Source: Undibacterium umbellatum
GTDB lineage: Bacteria > Pseudomonadota > Gammaproteobacteria > Burkholderiales > Burkholderiaceae_D
Length of the DNA stretch: 64,000 bases
NCBI RefSeq assembly: GCF_014284125.1
Contig: NZ_JACOFX010000001.1
Span: forward strand, 620,001-684,000
Direction of reading: 5' to 3'
The position numbers and the translations under genes are program-made. Positions 11,188 through 20,562 of the stretch are shown here, in pieces. How positions within the stretch are numbered: position 1 is the first letter of the stretch; every line of letters begins with the position of its first letter. The notes beneath the pieces were generated by a model that had not been told where the DNA came from, ran no database searches, and saw nothing but the letters and a program-made list of their open reading frames with translations.

Positions 11188-12147
11188 TCAACGCTCCTGC
11201 ATTGCTTTAATCTTTTGCTTAATCTCAGGCATCATCGCCATTGCCGCTTTTTCACCTGCCAGTATGGCCAGGTTACGGCCATTGAAATCATTTCCCTTCA
11301 TTCCTGGCAACTCTGGACGAATAACTATCTCCGCCTGTTTCAATTCAAACTGATTAATGCTTTGCCCCATGATGGCAACAGTTTGCAGCAAAATATCCAG
11401 AGTGGCATTTGAAACTTGCGCTTCTGGTGGCGAAGAAATATTGACTGCAATAATCAGATCAGCACCCATGTCGCGAGCAAAACGCACTGGCACCGGCGAT
11501 ACCAGGCCACCATCCACATACAGACGGTCATTGATTTTCACAGGCTGGAATACGCCAGGCACGGCAGACGAGGCGCGCACTGCCGCACCGGTATTACCGC
11601 GCTGAAACAGTACCGCATGACCGGTTGCCAAATCGGTCGCGACAGCGCCAAAAGGTTTGCGCAGCTTCTCAATAGGGGCCTGCACCACCAGGCGATTGAC
11701 ATAGGCTTGCAAAGCATCCCCCTTCAATACACCACTGGATTTTGAAAACAAGGGCAAGGACCAGTCAGAGATGGTTGCCTCATCCATATCAAGTGCCATT
11801 TTTTGCATGGCAAAACCATTATTACCAGCGGCGTACATGGCACCCACAACACTGCCCGCACTGGTACCAACCACGATATCAGGATTGATACCTTGTGATT
11901 CCAGCGCCTTGATGACACCAATATGGGCAAAACCACGGGCTGCACCACCTCCAAGCGCTAAACCTATGCGCAAAGGTTTCAGTGTCTTTGCCACTGGTAT
12001 GGCAGGCGCTACCGATGGAGTCACTTGCTGCGGGGACGTATTGCAGGCTGACAAACCAAAAGCAAACAATACTGGCACGACCAGACGATCCAGAACTGGC
12101 TTACTGCGAGCGAACAAAGAAGTAATTCGGGAAGAGAAATGCGGCAT
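11188..12147 (-). CDS. Patatin-like phospholipase lipoprotein (RssA-like)
   Basis: The protein has the patatin serine-aspartate dyad: oxyanion loop GLALGGGAARGFAHIG, nucleophile elbow GTSAGSVVGA and the Asp motif VDGGLVSPVPV. This matches the RssA/NTE-related bacterial group of lipid acyl hydrolases. A lipobox LSAC follows a hydrophobic stretch near the N-terminus, so it is likely a lipoprotein anchored in the envelope. The ATG at 12147 gives 319 residues with the lipobox Cys at 35; an in-frame ATG at 12183 would add 12 residues. The substrate is unknown. It is last on its strand before the shared terminator. Confidence 0.88.
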   Translation of the reverse strand: MPHFSSRITSLFARSKPVLDRLVVPVLFAFGLSACNTSPQQVTPSVAPAIPVAKTLKPLRIGLALGGGAARGFAHIGVIKALESQGINPDIVVGTSAGSVVGAMYAAGNNGFAMQKMALDMDEATISDWSLPLFSKSSGVLKGDALQAYVNRLVVQAPIEKLRKPFGAVATDLATGHAVLFQRGNTGAAVRASSAVPGVFQPVKINDRLYVDGGLVSPVPVRFARDMGADLIIAVNISSPPEAQVSNATLDILLQTVAIMGQSINQFELKQAEIVIRPELPGMKGNDFNGRNLAILAGEKAAMAMMPEIKQKIKAMQER

Positions 12148-12466
12148 GTTATTTCTGAGTGTATGAATAAATAGTGCGGTCATCCCAAAAGCATCAGGGA
12201 TATTTTGCAGGTGCGTGATTATATTTCCAAAAGCCCCGCAGCACAGAGTTCACGCAAAAAAATAGTAAGAAATTAATACAATCCTGACTAAAGAAGAGAT
12301 ACTCCTTTCAAGCGATCAGAACATGACAGACATCACGAAATCATGGCGGCGCGTATGGCAAAAATATGACCCGGGTGTGCAGCAAACATGCAGAAAAAGA
12401 TACCCTGAAAGCCAGGCATTTCATCAAGTAAGCGTCGGACGAGCGACTCATACGCTGGAACGGCTA
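12148..12466. other. Intergenic region between patatin and Nramp-like genes
   Basis: About 320 bases without a gene I can support. It should hold the patatin promoter and the end of the Nramp-like transcript. No strong hairpin, tRNA or repeat was seen. Confidence 0.5.
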
Positions 12467-13762
12467 TCAATAAAAAAACGTTGCAAGCATCGATGCCACA
12501 GCAAGTGCCATCATTGCGGTGGCAAACCAGCCCAATATCTTCAACCTGGCTGCAATCACAAATACACCCATGATATCAGCACGAGCTGCCATCAACATCA
12601 TGACTACCATGATGGGCACAGAAATCACGCCATTGATGACCGCACTCCAGTACAGTGCCTTGATGGGATCAATCGCAGTAAATCCCAATGCGATGCCGAT
12701 AACGGTAGACAGTACAACGATGGCGTAGAATTGTCTGGCATGCGTCGGAGTCTCTTCCAGACTGCTTTTCCACTTAAAAGCACCGGCCATGGCATATGCC
12801 GATGAACCAGCCAGTACAGGTATGGCCAGCAAACCAGTGCCAATAATACCGGCACTGAACAACATGAAGGCGAAGTCGCCTGCAATAGGTCGCAATGCCT
12901 TCGCCGCCTGGGCAGAGGTCTGGATATCAGTAACGCCATGCAAATGCAGGGTGACGGCCGTAGTTAATATAATGAAGAATGCCACCAGATTGGAGAATGC
13001 CATTCCTATATAAGTATCAAGCTTGATACGCTTCAAATTGGCTGGCGCCTGTTCAGGCGCATGGATCAAAGGACGCGCCCGATGATCAGCGCGCATATCT
13101 TCCACTTCTTGCGAGGCTTGCCAGAAAAACAGATAGGGGCTAATGGTGGTGCCAAACACTGCCACTACTGTGGTGAAGTATTCTTTTTTTAACGATAGAT
13201 GTGGCATAACCGCCCTCATCAACACCTCTGACCAGGGCATATGCACAACAAATACGGTAGCAACATACGCCAACAAAGCCAGTGTCAGCCATTTCAATAA
13301 ACGCACATAACGCCGATAAGGGATGAAAACCTGTAGGAGCAAAGACAATACGCCAAAACCAATGGCATACAGATGCGCCTTGCCGCCTATCAGTAATTTC
13401 AATGCTTCGCCCATGGCAGAAATATCGGCAGCAATATTAATGGTATTGGCAATCAGTAAAAGACCGACTACTGCATACAATAACCAGCCAGGATAATGAC
13501 GACGTATATTGGTGGCCAATCCATGTCCACTGACCCTGCCTATGCGGGCACTCACGATTTGTATACCCACCATCAAGGGGTAGGTAAACAAGACCGTCCA
13601 CAACATGTTAAAACCGAATTGGGCACCTGCCTGAGAATAAGTGGCAATGCCACTGGGATCATCGTCAGCCGCTCCAGTGATCAGGCCAGGTCCCAGCTTT
13701 TGCAACAGGGAGGTTTCTTTAGAGGCCGCTAATGCATTTGAAGTCGGTTTATTCATGTCCAA
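12467..13762 (-). CDS. Nramp-family (Nramp-related) divalent metal transporter
   Basis: The 431-residue inner-membrane protein has about 11 predicted hydrophobic helices. The first helix reads GPGLITGAADDDPSGIATYSQ in place of the DPGN motif of Mn/Fe transporters, and the sixth has GTTISPYLFFWQAS where classical Nramps have the MPH motif with its metal-binding methionine. That pattern belongs to a distinct branch of the superfamily; some Nramp-related proteins lacking the methionine carry magnesium, but this exact branch is not one I can assign. It stands alone, with no mntR, fur box or other metal gene beside it. Confidence 0.85.
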   Translation of the reverse strand: MDMNKPTSNALAASKETSLLQKLGPGLITGAADDDPSGIATYSQAGAQFGFNMLWTVLFTYPLMVGIQIVSARIGRVSGHGLATNIRRHYPGWLLYAVVGLLLIANTINIAADISAMGEALKLLIGGKAHLYAIGFGVLSLLLQVFIPYRRYVRLLKWLTLALLAYVATVFVVHMPWSEVLMRAVMPHLSLKKEYFTTVVAVFGTTISPYLFFWQASQEVEDMRADHRARPLIHAPEQAPANLKRIKLDTYIGMAFSNLVAFFIILTTAVTLHLHGVTDIQTSAQAAKALRPIAGDFAFMLFSAGIIGTGLLAIPVLAGSSAYAMAGAFKWKSSLEETPTHARQFYAIVVLSTVIGIALGFTAIDPIKALYWSAVINGVISVPIMVVMMLMAARADIMGVFVIAARLKILGWFATAMMALAVASMLATFFY

Positions 13763-13785
13763 AATGCGGGTGAATGCTTTTGATT

Positions 13786-14607
13786 TTATGGTCGTCGATG
13801 GGTGACATCCATACCTACGCCACGGTATCCAGCAAAGCGGCTGGCAGTATCAAAGAAAGGCTCACCACTCACTTGCAAGTACTGTATCGAGCCATCTGGC
13901 TTGCAACGACGGTAAATAAAGTCCAGAAACGGCCGTCGATTGGCGATATTGTCATCCAGCCGCTCACGTTCATCGACATCCCAGCCATCCATACCCTTGG
14001 GTGCCGCTCCCAGCATGTCTTCTGCCTGTATGCCAAGCATTTCGAATACCGGCCCGGAGACACTGGTGAAATTGCCAAACTGATCCTGCTCCCAATACCA
14101 GTCAGATGAGAGTTCAGTAAAGCTTTTAAAGCGTGCTTCGCTGGCGCGCAACTCAGCTGTGCGCTCAAGTACCGTCTGTTCGAGTAGCTTATTATAGCTA
14201 TCCAGTTTTTGATAGAGTAAGCGTACCTCAAGCATATTGCGTATGCGTGTTTGCACTTCCAGCAAATCAAAGGGCTTACTGACAAAATCCTTGGCACCCG
14301 CCTGCAAGGCACGCAACTTGTGCCCTGGCTGGGCGGTAATCACCAAAACCGGCAAATAGGCATCAGCGGCGATGTTCTTCAATTCTTCCATGACTTCAAA
14401 ACCATCCATGCCCGGCATTTGCAGATCCAGCAATATCAAGTCATAGTTATGCTCAATATGCAGTGCGCACACGGTACGTGCATCCATGGTTGAGGTGATG
14501 GAGGTATAGCCGATATTACGCAGCATTTGCTCCAGTAACATCACATTAGCTTTTTGATCGTCAACGATCAGGATGCTGGCCTTGAGAATTTCGACTGCTT
14601 CAAGCAT
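13786..14607 (-). CDS. Response regulator with REC and PAS domains
   Basis: Residues 11-125 are a receiver domain (ILIVDD acidic pocket, phosphoacceptor Asp61 in LILLDLQMPGMDG, conserved VITAQ Thr and the Lys of SKPFD). A short coiled coil (LDSYNKLLEQTVLERTAELRASEARF) leads to a PAS domain that ends at GVGMDVTHRRP, where the protein stops. In related proteins a GGDEF, EAL or kinase domain usually follows such a PAS-PAC end, so this one has no output domain of its own. It lies 50 bases downstream of the hybrid kinase gene on the same strand and is probably cotranscribed with it. Confidence 0.9.
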   Translation of the reverse strand: MLEAVEILKASILIVDDQKANVMLLEQMLRNIGYTSITSTMDARTVCALHIEHNYDLILLDLQMPGMDGFEVMEELKNIAADAYLPVLVITAQPGHKLRALQAGAKDFVSKPFDLLEVQTRIRNMLEVRLLYQKLDSYNKLLEQTVLERTAELRASEARFKSFTELSSDWYWEQDQFGNFTSVSGPVFEMLGIQAEDMLGAAPKGMDGWDVDERERLDDNIANRRPFLDFIYRRCKPDGSIQYLQVSGEPFFDTASRFAGYRGVGMDVTHRRP

Positions 14608-14657
14608 TTCATTCTTTCAAAATCGTTCCCGCATCAACATTCCACGTCACAACATCG

Positions 14658-17393
14658 TCAACCCAACTCAACTTCACTCTTTACTTGATTACAGTCAATG
14701 TCGCCCTTCGTGCGAACCAGGCCATGTTCTTTGGCATGATGCAGCGCCAGGTCTAGTGCATCCATAAATTCATTTACCTTGATGGGCTTTGTCAGATAAC
14801 GGAAAAAGCCAGCGTCCAAGCCTTTCTCTATATCGCGCGGCATGGCATTTGCAGACAAGGCCATGACAGGTATATGCGCCGTCAGCGGGTCACTCGCCAA
14901 AATCTTGAGCGCACCAAAACCACTAAGACCCGGTAAATTAATATCCATCAAAATCACATCCGGCTTGCATACCTGTGCCGTGCTGATACCCAGATGAGCA
15001 TCCACTGCTGTCAACAGCTTGAGATCGCTGCGGCGGGCAATCAATTGCTCGACCAAAGCGAGGTTGGCAGGATTGTCTTCCACATATAATAAGCTGCGTT
15101 GTGATGATGCATGCGCTGCTTGCCGCTCATCAACTGCCTCGACCACAAATTCGTCCGCTCCTTCCTCATGCAAAGCTGGTGCTGAAGCCAGGGCTAACTC
15201 TATCCAGAATACACTACCAACACCTACATCGCTTTCCACTCCAATTGAGCCGCCCATGAGCTCAATCAATTGCTTGGTCACCACTAGACCAATACCGGTT
15301 CCTTCTTCATTGCCTGCATCTTGCCCCAGGCGATTAAAGGGTTGAAACAGTTGCGCTACCTGGTCTGGCGATAAGCCTTTACCTGCATCCTTGACACAGA
15401 TACGAATGCGGCTCTCACCATGCATGGCATATTCGACTGTAACAGAACCTTCATGCTGATTGTACTTAATCGCGTTTGACAATAAATTCACCATGACTTG
15501 CTTGAGTCTGGTGCGGTCAGCAAATACATACAGCGACAAGTCTATAGTCGGGAAAATCATCTTAATACCGCGCGTCTGAGCTTGCGGCTCTATCATGGCG
15601 TGGCAATCCAGCAAGACATCGCTCAGCAGGATCGACTCTTTTGAAATTGTCACCTTGCCCGACTCTATCATCGCAAGATCAAGAATTTCATTTATTAGGC
15701 GCAATAGATACCAGCCAGCCTGCAATATCTGGTCTATCGATAATTTCTGGTTATCCGACGGCGGCGGATTATCTGATGCCATCAATTGCGCAAAACCCAG
15801 CACTGCATTGAGTGGCGTACGCAGTTCATGACTCATGCTGGATAAAAATTCTGACTTGGCCAAATTGGCTTTTTCGGCAACCGCCTTGGCCAGCTCCAGC
15901 TCAACATTACTACTCTGCAGCCTTTGCTCGAACAATTTATATTCAGTGACATCCCTGGCAGATGCAAATACGCCCTGCAATCTGCGCTCACGGTCGTAGA
16001 TGGTGCTGGCATTGTAGGAAATTTCGGTTTCTTTGCCATCTTTCGCTATCGCTGTCAGTTCACAATTTGTGACCTTGCCAGTTTGTAGCGCACGCTTCAT
16101 CGCCAGTTCTGCTGCGGCGGGTTCGGTAAAATAATTTTTGAATGGAGCGCCTATCAGTTCATCGCGCGTGCACCCGGTGATCGCTTCCATCTGGTGATTA
16201 ACATCGCTGATAACACCATTCAAGTCTGTCGTGATCAGGGCATCAATATTGGCCTCAATCAAAGAACGTGTATAAAACTGCTGATCTCGCAAACGCTGAT
16301 CCAGCAAGGCTTGCTCGGCCTCCACCTGCTTGCGTGCGGTATTATCTGTACCTATCAAGAGGCTACCTATGACAACACCCTGCGCATCCCGTAGGGCAGT
16401 GACTGACACAATGGCCTGCAGACGACTACCATCACGACAGATATAGGTCAGTTCATGAATATCTTCCAGACTGCGCATGGCCTTGAAGATTAAGGCATCA
16501 AAACCCAGGGCGACGGGGGTATTGAATTCTGCGCTTAGCGCAGTTGCCCGCGCTGCCAGTTCGTCAGAGTCTGAAATATCAGCAGGGCTAATCAGGTTGA
16601 CGACATCAGCAGCGTCATAGCCCAGCATGTGTTCGGCACCGACATTGAAAATCTGTATCAAGCCTTGTGCATCCGTCGCAATAATGGAAAAGTTCTGACT
16701 ATTAAAAATGGCATCCTGCAAGGCACCCATTTTAAGTAATACTTCGCGCACCTTGAGTGAGGTTTGCTCGCCAGCCATACGACCCAGTGTGGCTCGGCGT
16801 ATCTGCAAAGCCCAAAGCAATAAAAACACCAACAAAAAACCAACGCTGCCTACCACCAGTTTGATGCGAAACGCCGCCTTCAATTTTCGTTCATCGAGCA
16901 AAACCTGCTCATCGACAATCGCTGCAGTCAAAATAGTGTGCACCCTGGAGGATGCCAGCAAACCCGCATTAAACAGGGCAAGAGTCGCTGCAAAGCCACG
17001 CGCTTCAAATTGTTTTTGGCCTTCGTGCATAATGGCCACTCTCTCGTCGACCGCTTTTTGCAACTGCTGCATGCGTGCCTGCTGTTGAGCATTATCCAGC
17101 GTCAAACCATGCAAATGCTGGATAACCTTTGCCATGCGACTGAGGCTATCATTGCGCTGACTTATGTAGCTATCTTCTTTTGTCAGAAAATATGCCTTTT
17201 GCCCGTTCTCTGCATCAGATAGTTTGGCGCCCAACTCATTGAGATCATCCATGACTTTGCGGGTGTGCTCTATCGACTTGACTGTATCGAAAGGCACGGC
17301 AATATTCCAAGCAATACCACCTATCATCAACAGGGCCAGCAAAGTGATGCCAAAGCCGATCAAGGTCAGACGCTCTACCGAGACTGCCTTCAT
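14658..17393 (-). CDS. Hybrid sensor histidine kinase: CHASE3-PAS-PAS-HisKA-HATPase-REC
   Basis: The 911-residue protein has a first membrane helix (about 9-30), a periplasmic CHASE3-type helical sensor (about 35-175, with LSDAENGQKAYFLT), a second membrane helix (about 178-197), PAS domains at about 220-355 and 370-490, a dimerisation domain with His522 in MSHELRTPLN, a HATPase_c domain (N box NLLSNAIKYN, G1 DAGKG, G2 GTGIGL), and a C-terminal receiver with phosphoacceptor Asp817 (ILMDINLPG). It senses an unknown periplasmic or PAS-bound signal. The gene sits between a REC-PAS regulator and three Crp/Fnr genes on one strand, 52 bases after the first Crp/Fnr gene. Confidence 0.94.
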   Translation of the reverse strand: MKAVSVERLTLIGFGITLLALLMIGGIAWNIAVPFDTVKSIEHTRKVMDDLNELGAKLSDAENGQKAYFLTKEDSYISQRNDSLSRMAKVIQHLHGLTLDNAQQQARMQQLQKAVDERVAIMHEGQKQFEARGFAATLALFNAGLLASSRVHTILTAAIVDEQVLLDERKLKAAFRIKLVVGSVGFLLVFLLLWALQIRRATLGRMAGEQTSLKVREVLLKMGALQDAIFNSQNFSIIATDAQGLIQIFNVGAEHMLGYDAADVVNLISPADISDSDELAARATALSAEFNTPVALGFDALIFKAMRSLEDIHELTYICRDGSRLQAIVSVTALRDAQGVVIGSLLIGTDNTARKQVEAEQALLDQRLRDQQFYTRSLIEANIDALITTDLNGVISDVNHQMEAITGCTRDELIGAPFKNYFTEPAAAELAMKRALQTGKVTNCELTAIAKDGKETEISYNASTIYDRERRLQGVFASARDVTEYKLFEQRLQSSNVELELAKAVAEKANLAKSEFLSSMSHELRTPLNAVLGFAQLMASDNPPPSDNQKLSIDQILQAGWYLLRLINEILDLAMIESGKVTISKESILLSDVLLDCHAMIEPQAQTRGIKMIFPTIDLSLYVFADRTRLKQVMVNLLSNAIKYNQHEGSVTVEYAMHGESRIRICVKDAGKGLSPDQVAQLFQPFNRLGQDAGNEEGTGIGLVVTKQLIELMGGSIGVESDVGVGSVFWIELALASAPALHEEGADEFVVEAVDERQAAHASSQRSLLYVEDNPANLALVEQLIARRSDLKLLTAVDAHLGISTAQVCKPDVILMDINLPGLSGFGALKILASDPLTAHIPVMALSANAMPRDIEKGLDAGFFRYLTKPIKVNEFMDALDLALHHAKEHGLVRTKGDIDCNQVKSEVELG

Positions 17394-17445
17394 ATATTAT
17401 TATTCACAGCAATCCTTCAATAAATTTCGGAATTCGGACCAATAC

Positions 17446-18240
17446 TTACAAGCCTATGTTGCCCTGCATATATCCAGTTGTTCTGACGATGGTGGCTGGC
17501 ACAACAGGTAAAGCTTTCCCCTGGCGCTGCAAAACATCAGACAGCAAGCGGGCAAATTCTTTCTTGACCACGCCATAACATTCACACACATGCCCTTCCA
17601 ACCCCGCTCTGTTAACGACGGTGATATGTCCACGCCTGTAACTGATAAAGCCATAATTTTGTAGTTTCCCCGCAGCTTCAGTCACCCCTTCGCGCCGCAC
17701 CCCCAACATATTGGCAATCAATTCCTGGGTAATCGTCAGGTCATTTCCCGACATGCGGTCCAATGTCAGCAATAGCCAGCGACACAGTTGCTGTTCGACC
17801 GAATGGTGGCGATTACATACTGCTGTTTGTGACATTTGCGTGATCAGTGCCTGGGTGTAACGCAGCAACAAGCGCAGCACTGGCCCGGCACGGTTAAATT
17901 CTTCCAGCAAGAAATGTGCCTTCAAGCGATAACCAAAGCCACCAGTCTGCACGATTGCACGGCTAGGTGTGGTATCGCCACCCATAAACAGCGAAATCCC
18001 CACCAAACCTTCATTTCCGACACCGGCAATTTCAGAAGAACCACCGTTTTCCAGCAAATAATGCAGCGAAACAATCGCCGTCACCGGAAAGTACACATAC
18101 TGCAACTTGCCGCCCGACTCATACAAGACATCACCCAGCAACATGGAAACCAGTTCCAAATGAGGTGCCAGGCGATCAAATTCTGCATCCAACAACGCCG
18201 CCAGCAGATGGTTTTGATTCGGATCTATCTGATTGTCCAT
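17446..18240 (-). CDS. Crp/Fnr-family transcriptional regulator, paralog 1
   Basis: The 264-residue protein has a cyclic-nucleotide-binding-like beta roll (about residues 15-130, with VLYESGGKLQYVYFPVTAIVSL) and a winged helix-turn-helix (about 150-220, ITQELIANMLGVRREGVTEAAGKLQ). It lacks the Fnr cysteine cluster and the classic cAMP-binding Arg/Ser pattern, so the ligand is unknown. It shares the stretch RYTQALITQM-QTAVCNRHHS with the next two genes, showing recent paralogy. It has an extended C-terminal tail compared with paralog 3. It is the gene directly before the hybrid kinase on the same strand, so cotranscription with the kinase is plausible. Confidence 0.9.
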   Translation of the reverse strand: MDNQIDPNQNHLLAALLDAEFDRLAPHLELVSMLLGDVLYESGGKLQYVYFPVTAIVSLHYLLENGGSSEIAGVGNEGLVGISLFMGGDTTPSRAIVQTGGFGYRLKAHFLLEEFNRAGPVLRLLLRYTQALITQMSQTAVCNRHHSVEQQLCRWLLLTLDRMSGNDLTITQELIANMLGVRREGVTEAAGKLQNYGFISYRRGHITVVNRAGLEGHVCECYGVVKKEFARLLSDVLQRQGKALPVVPATIVRTTGYMQGNIGL

Positions 18241-18605
18241 ATCGAATTCCTGCGTAATTTAGACTAAAGGACAAGGCACAAAATATACCCCACAAAAATC
18301 TGTGGAACGCCCCGCCCCCCCGACTCTATGGCACTTATGCCTATAGTGTCTGTTCGATATCACACATATAGAAAAAATAATGCAAACAAAACCCAGCAGA
18401 TCTTCATCTGCTCAGCTAAGTCAACTTGCATCGACAATCACTCTCTGCCGCTGCATTGGAAGCTACACTATGGCAGCATCTTGAAAACAATTACGTACGT
18501 TAGCGCACAGACAGTCATCAATAAGATATACAATTTGGTGACACCGCTAAGAATTCTTGGCTGATAAAATATTTGCGCCCCACACTGATATCGAGTTGAA
18601 TTGAT
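18241..18605. other. Intergenic region upstream of Crp/Fnr paralog 1
   Basis: 365 bases with no supported gene. A small palindrome ggca-ctta-tgcc lies near 18330, about 90 bases from the start of paralog 1. No terminator with a T tract was seen after paralog 2, so readthrough is possible. Confidence 0.4.
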
Positions 18606-19412
18606 TTAACCCTTACTCTCGGAACCGTTTTGCTTACCAGCATGACGTATCACCGTTGCGCGACGATCTGACTCCCCCAATACATGCAAGGGATCGCCGC
18701 GTGGAATGTCAGCTAACAAGCGGTCAAACTCCAATTTAACGACGGAATAACATTCGCAGACCACTTTTTCCAGCCCGGGGCGATCGACCACATCAATGCG
18801 CCCGCGACTGTACCGTATCAAACCCAATCGCTGTATATTGCCTGCCGCTGCCGTCACACCCTCGCGTCTGACACCCAGCATATTGGCAATCAATTCCTGG
18901 GTCATGGAAACAGAATCCGATGGCAAACGATCGAGGCTTAACAGCAACCAGCGGCAAAGCTGCTGCTCTATGGAGTGATGGCGGTTACAGACTGCCGTTT
19001 GCGTCATTTGCGTAATTAATGCCTGGGTATAGCGCAGCAAAAGGCGCAAAAAAGGCCCGGCCCGATTAAATTCCTCCTTCAGAAACTGCGCCTGAAGACG
19101 ATAGCCATAGCCAGCAGACTGGACTACAGCGCGACTGGGTGTTGTTTCCCCCCCCATAAACAGGGAAATGCCAAGTATGCCCTCATTGCCAACGATGGCT
19201 ATTTCTGCAGAAGCGCCATTCTCCAGCACATACAGCAAGGACACGATGGAAGTGGTTGGGAAATAAACGTAGTTCAACGTACAGCCTGCCTCATACAAGG
19301 CTTGCCCCAAGGGCATCTCCACCAACTCAAGATGCAGGGAAAGACGATCAAACTCTGCTTTCGGCAAAGCTGCGAGCAAGTGATTTTGAAGAGGATTATG
19401 CGGGATGGTCAT
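18606..19412 (-). CDS. Crp/Fnr-family transcriptional regulator, paralog 2
   Basis: This 268-residue protein has the same architecture as its two neighbours: beta-roll sensor domain (QALYEAGCTLNYVYFPTTSIVSLLYVLENGASAEIA region), long dimer helix with RYTQALITQMTQTAVCNRHHS, and helix-turn-helix SMTQELIANMLGVRREGVTAAAG. The recognition helix is the same as paralog 1 except for one residue, so the two probably bind similar operators. A 24-base dyad (19457-19480) lies 45 bases upstream of its start codon and may be its operator. A charged tail with RRATVIRHAGKQNG ends the protein. Confidence 0.9.
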   Translation of the reverse strand: MTIPHNPLQNHLLAALPKAEFDRLSLHLELVEMPLGQALYEAGCTLNYVYFPTTSIVSLLYVLENGASAEIAIVGNEGILGISLFMGGETTPSRAVVQSAGYGYRLQAQFLKEEFNRAGPFLRLLLRYTQALITQMTQTAVCNRHHSIEQQLCRWLLLSLDRLPSDSVSMTQELIANMLGVRREGVTAAAGNIQRLGLIRYSRGRIDVVDRPGLEKVVCECYSVVKLEFDRLLADIPRGDPLHVLGESDRRATVIRHAGKQNGSESKG

Positions 19413-19456
19413 GAATGATGCTCTGAGCTGCCATCTCTGTTTGGAGTGACATGGAT

Positions 19457-19480
19457 TGTATAGACTGGATTATCTATACA
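19457..19480. promoter_or_regulatory. 24-bp dyad upstream of Crp/Fnr paralog 2 (possible operator)
   Basis: TGTATAGA (19457-19464) and its exact complement TCTATACA (19473-19480) are separated by eight bases. The TGT...ACA ends recall Crp-type half-sites, but the centre spacing differs from a canonical CRP or FNR box, so assignment to one of these regulators is inference from position. Confidence 0.45.
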
Positions 19481-19634
19481 CAGAGTAGCAGGTATAAAGC
19501 TGGAGTATGTGCGCCATCGCTCATATAGCCCTCATCTAGCTCAACTTACTTATTAAACAAGTACACTCACCTGGTTTTTGCGGGGTATGCGCGGTTCTAG
19601 TGAAGATTGGCGGTACGCTTAAAGCTGGTCAAGC

Positions 19635-20354
19635 TTACTGAAAGGGAATCGAAGACAATAATCTGGTAAATTCTTTTTGTATGACGACATAGCATTCACA
19701 GACCACTTTTTCCAGACCAGGTCTATCCAGCACGACGATCGCGCCACGGCTATAACAGATCAGACCAGCACGCTGCAAGTTGCCTGCCGCCTCGGTCACC
19801 CTTTCACGCCGCACGCCCAGTACATTGGCAATGCGCTGCTGGGTGATATTCACGGCGTCTGAAGATAATCTATCCAGGCTCAGCAACAGCCAACGGCACA
19901 ATTGCTGCTCCACCGTGTGATGCAGATTGCAAATGGCAGTCTGCGTCATCTGGGTAATCAACGCCTGGGTATAGCGTAACAATACGCGCAGCAAGGGACC
20001 TGCACGATCGAACTCCACTTTCAATAGTTGGCCTTTGAGGCGATAGGCAAAACCAGCACTTTGCACCACTGCACGATTTGGCGTGGTATCGCCTCCCATG
20101 AAAAGGGAAATACCGACAACACCCTCATGACCAACAGCGGCAATTTCAGCCGAAACACCATCTTCCAGCACATACAGCTGAGAAACTACGGCTGAAGTGG
20201 GAAAATACACAAACTGCTGGCGCACGCCTGCCTCATACAATACATCACCAACAGCCATGGAGATAAGCTCCAGACCGACCGACAGTGACGCAAATTCTGC
20301 AGCAGGCAAGGCCGCAAGCAGGTTATTTTGCATAGGACTGGGGGATGTGTGCAT
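19635..20354 (-). CDS. Crp/Fnr-family transcriptional regulator, paralog 3
   Basis: At 239 residues this is the shortest of the three paralogs, with the same sensor domain (VLYEAGVRQQFVYFPTSAVVSQLYVLEDG) and dimer helix, and a helix-turn-helix VNITQQRIANVLGVRRERVTEAAGNLQ. Its recognition helix has Arg in place of the Gly of the other two (VRRERVTE against VRREGVTE), so its target may differ slightly. It is the first of the three in transcription order. Short direct-repeat-free spacers of 220-365 bases between the paralogs suggest each has its own promoter. Confidence 0.9.
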   Translation of the reverse strand: MHTSPSPMQNNLLAALPAAEFASLSVGLELISMAVGDVLYEAGVRQQFVYFPTSAVVSQLYVLEDGVSAEIAAVGHEGVVGISLFMGGDTTPNRAVVQSAGFAYRLKGQLLKVEFDRAGPLLRVLLRYTQALITQMTQTAICNLHHTVEQQLCRWLLLSLDRLSSDAVNITQQRIANVLGVRRERVTEAAGNLQRAGLICYSRGAIVVLDRPGLEKVVCECYVVIQKEFTRLLSSIPFQ

Positions 20355-20562
20355 TAACGTTTTTAGCCTTAAAATTCCACCAGAGGTTTCATCAAACAGA
20401 CAAAGCCGGGTAGCGGAGCGCTAGCCTATCACGTCAAACAAAAAATCTATGCGCGCTTGCGCACACAAGTCCCCCTAAGAAAGTGTTTTTAAGAAATAAA
20501 ACTGAGCCAGCGTTACCAATCACTAGTCAACACTGACTCAGCAAATGAACGAACCAGCACGC

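Noticed and set aside
12323-12805. 160-residue plus-strand open frame
   Set aside because: Overlaps the end of the Nramp-related gene on the opposite strand; His/Cys/Arg-rich shadow with no ribosome site.
18328-18564. 78-residue plus-strand frame in the gap upstream of Crp/Fnr paralog 1
   Set aside because: No ribosome site and no family-like pattern; probably chance.
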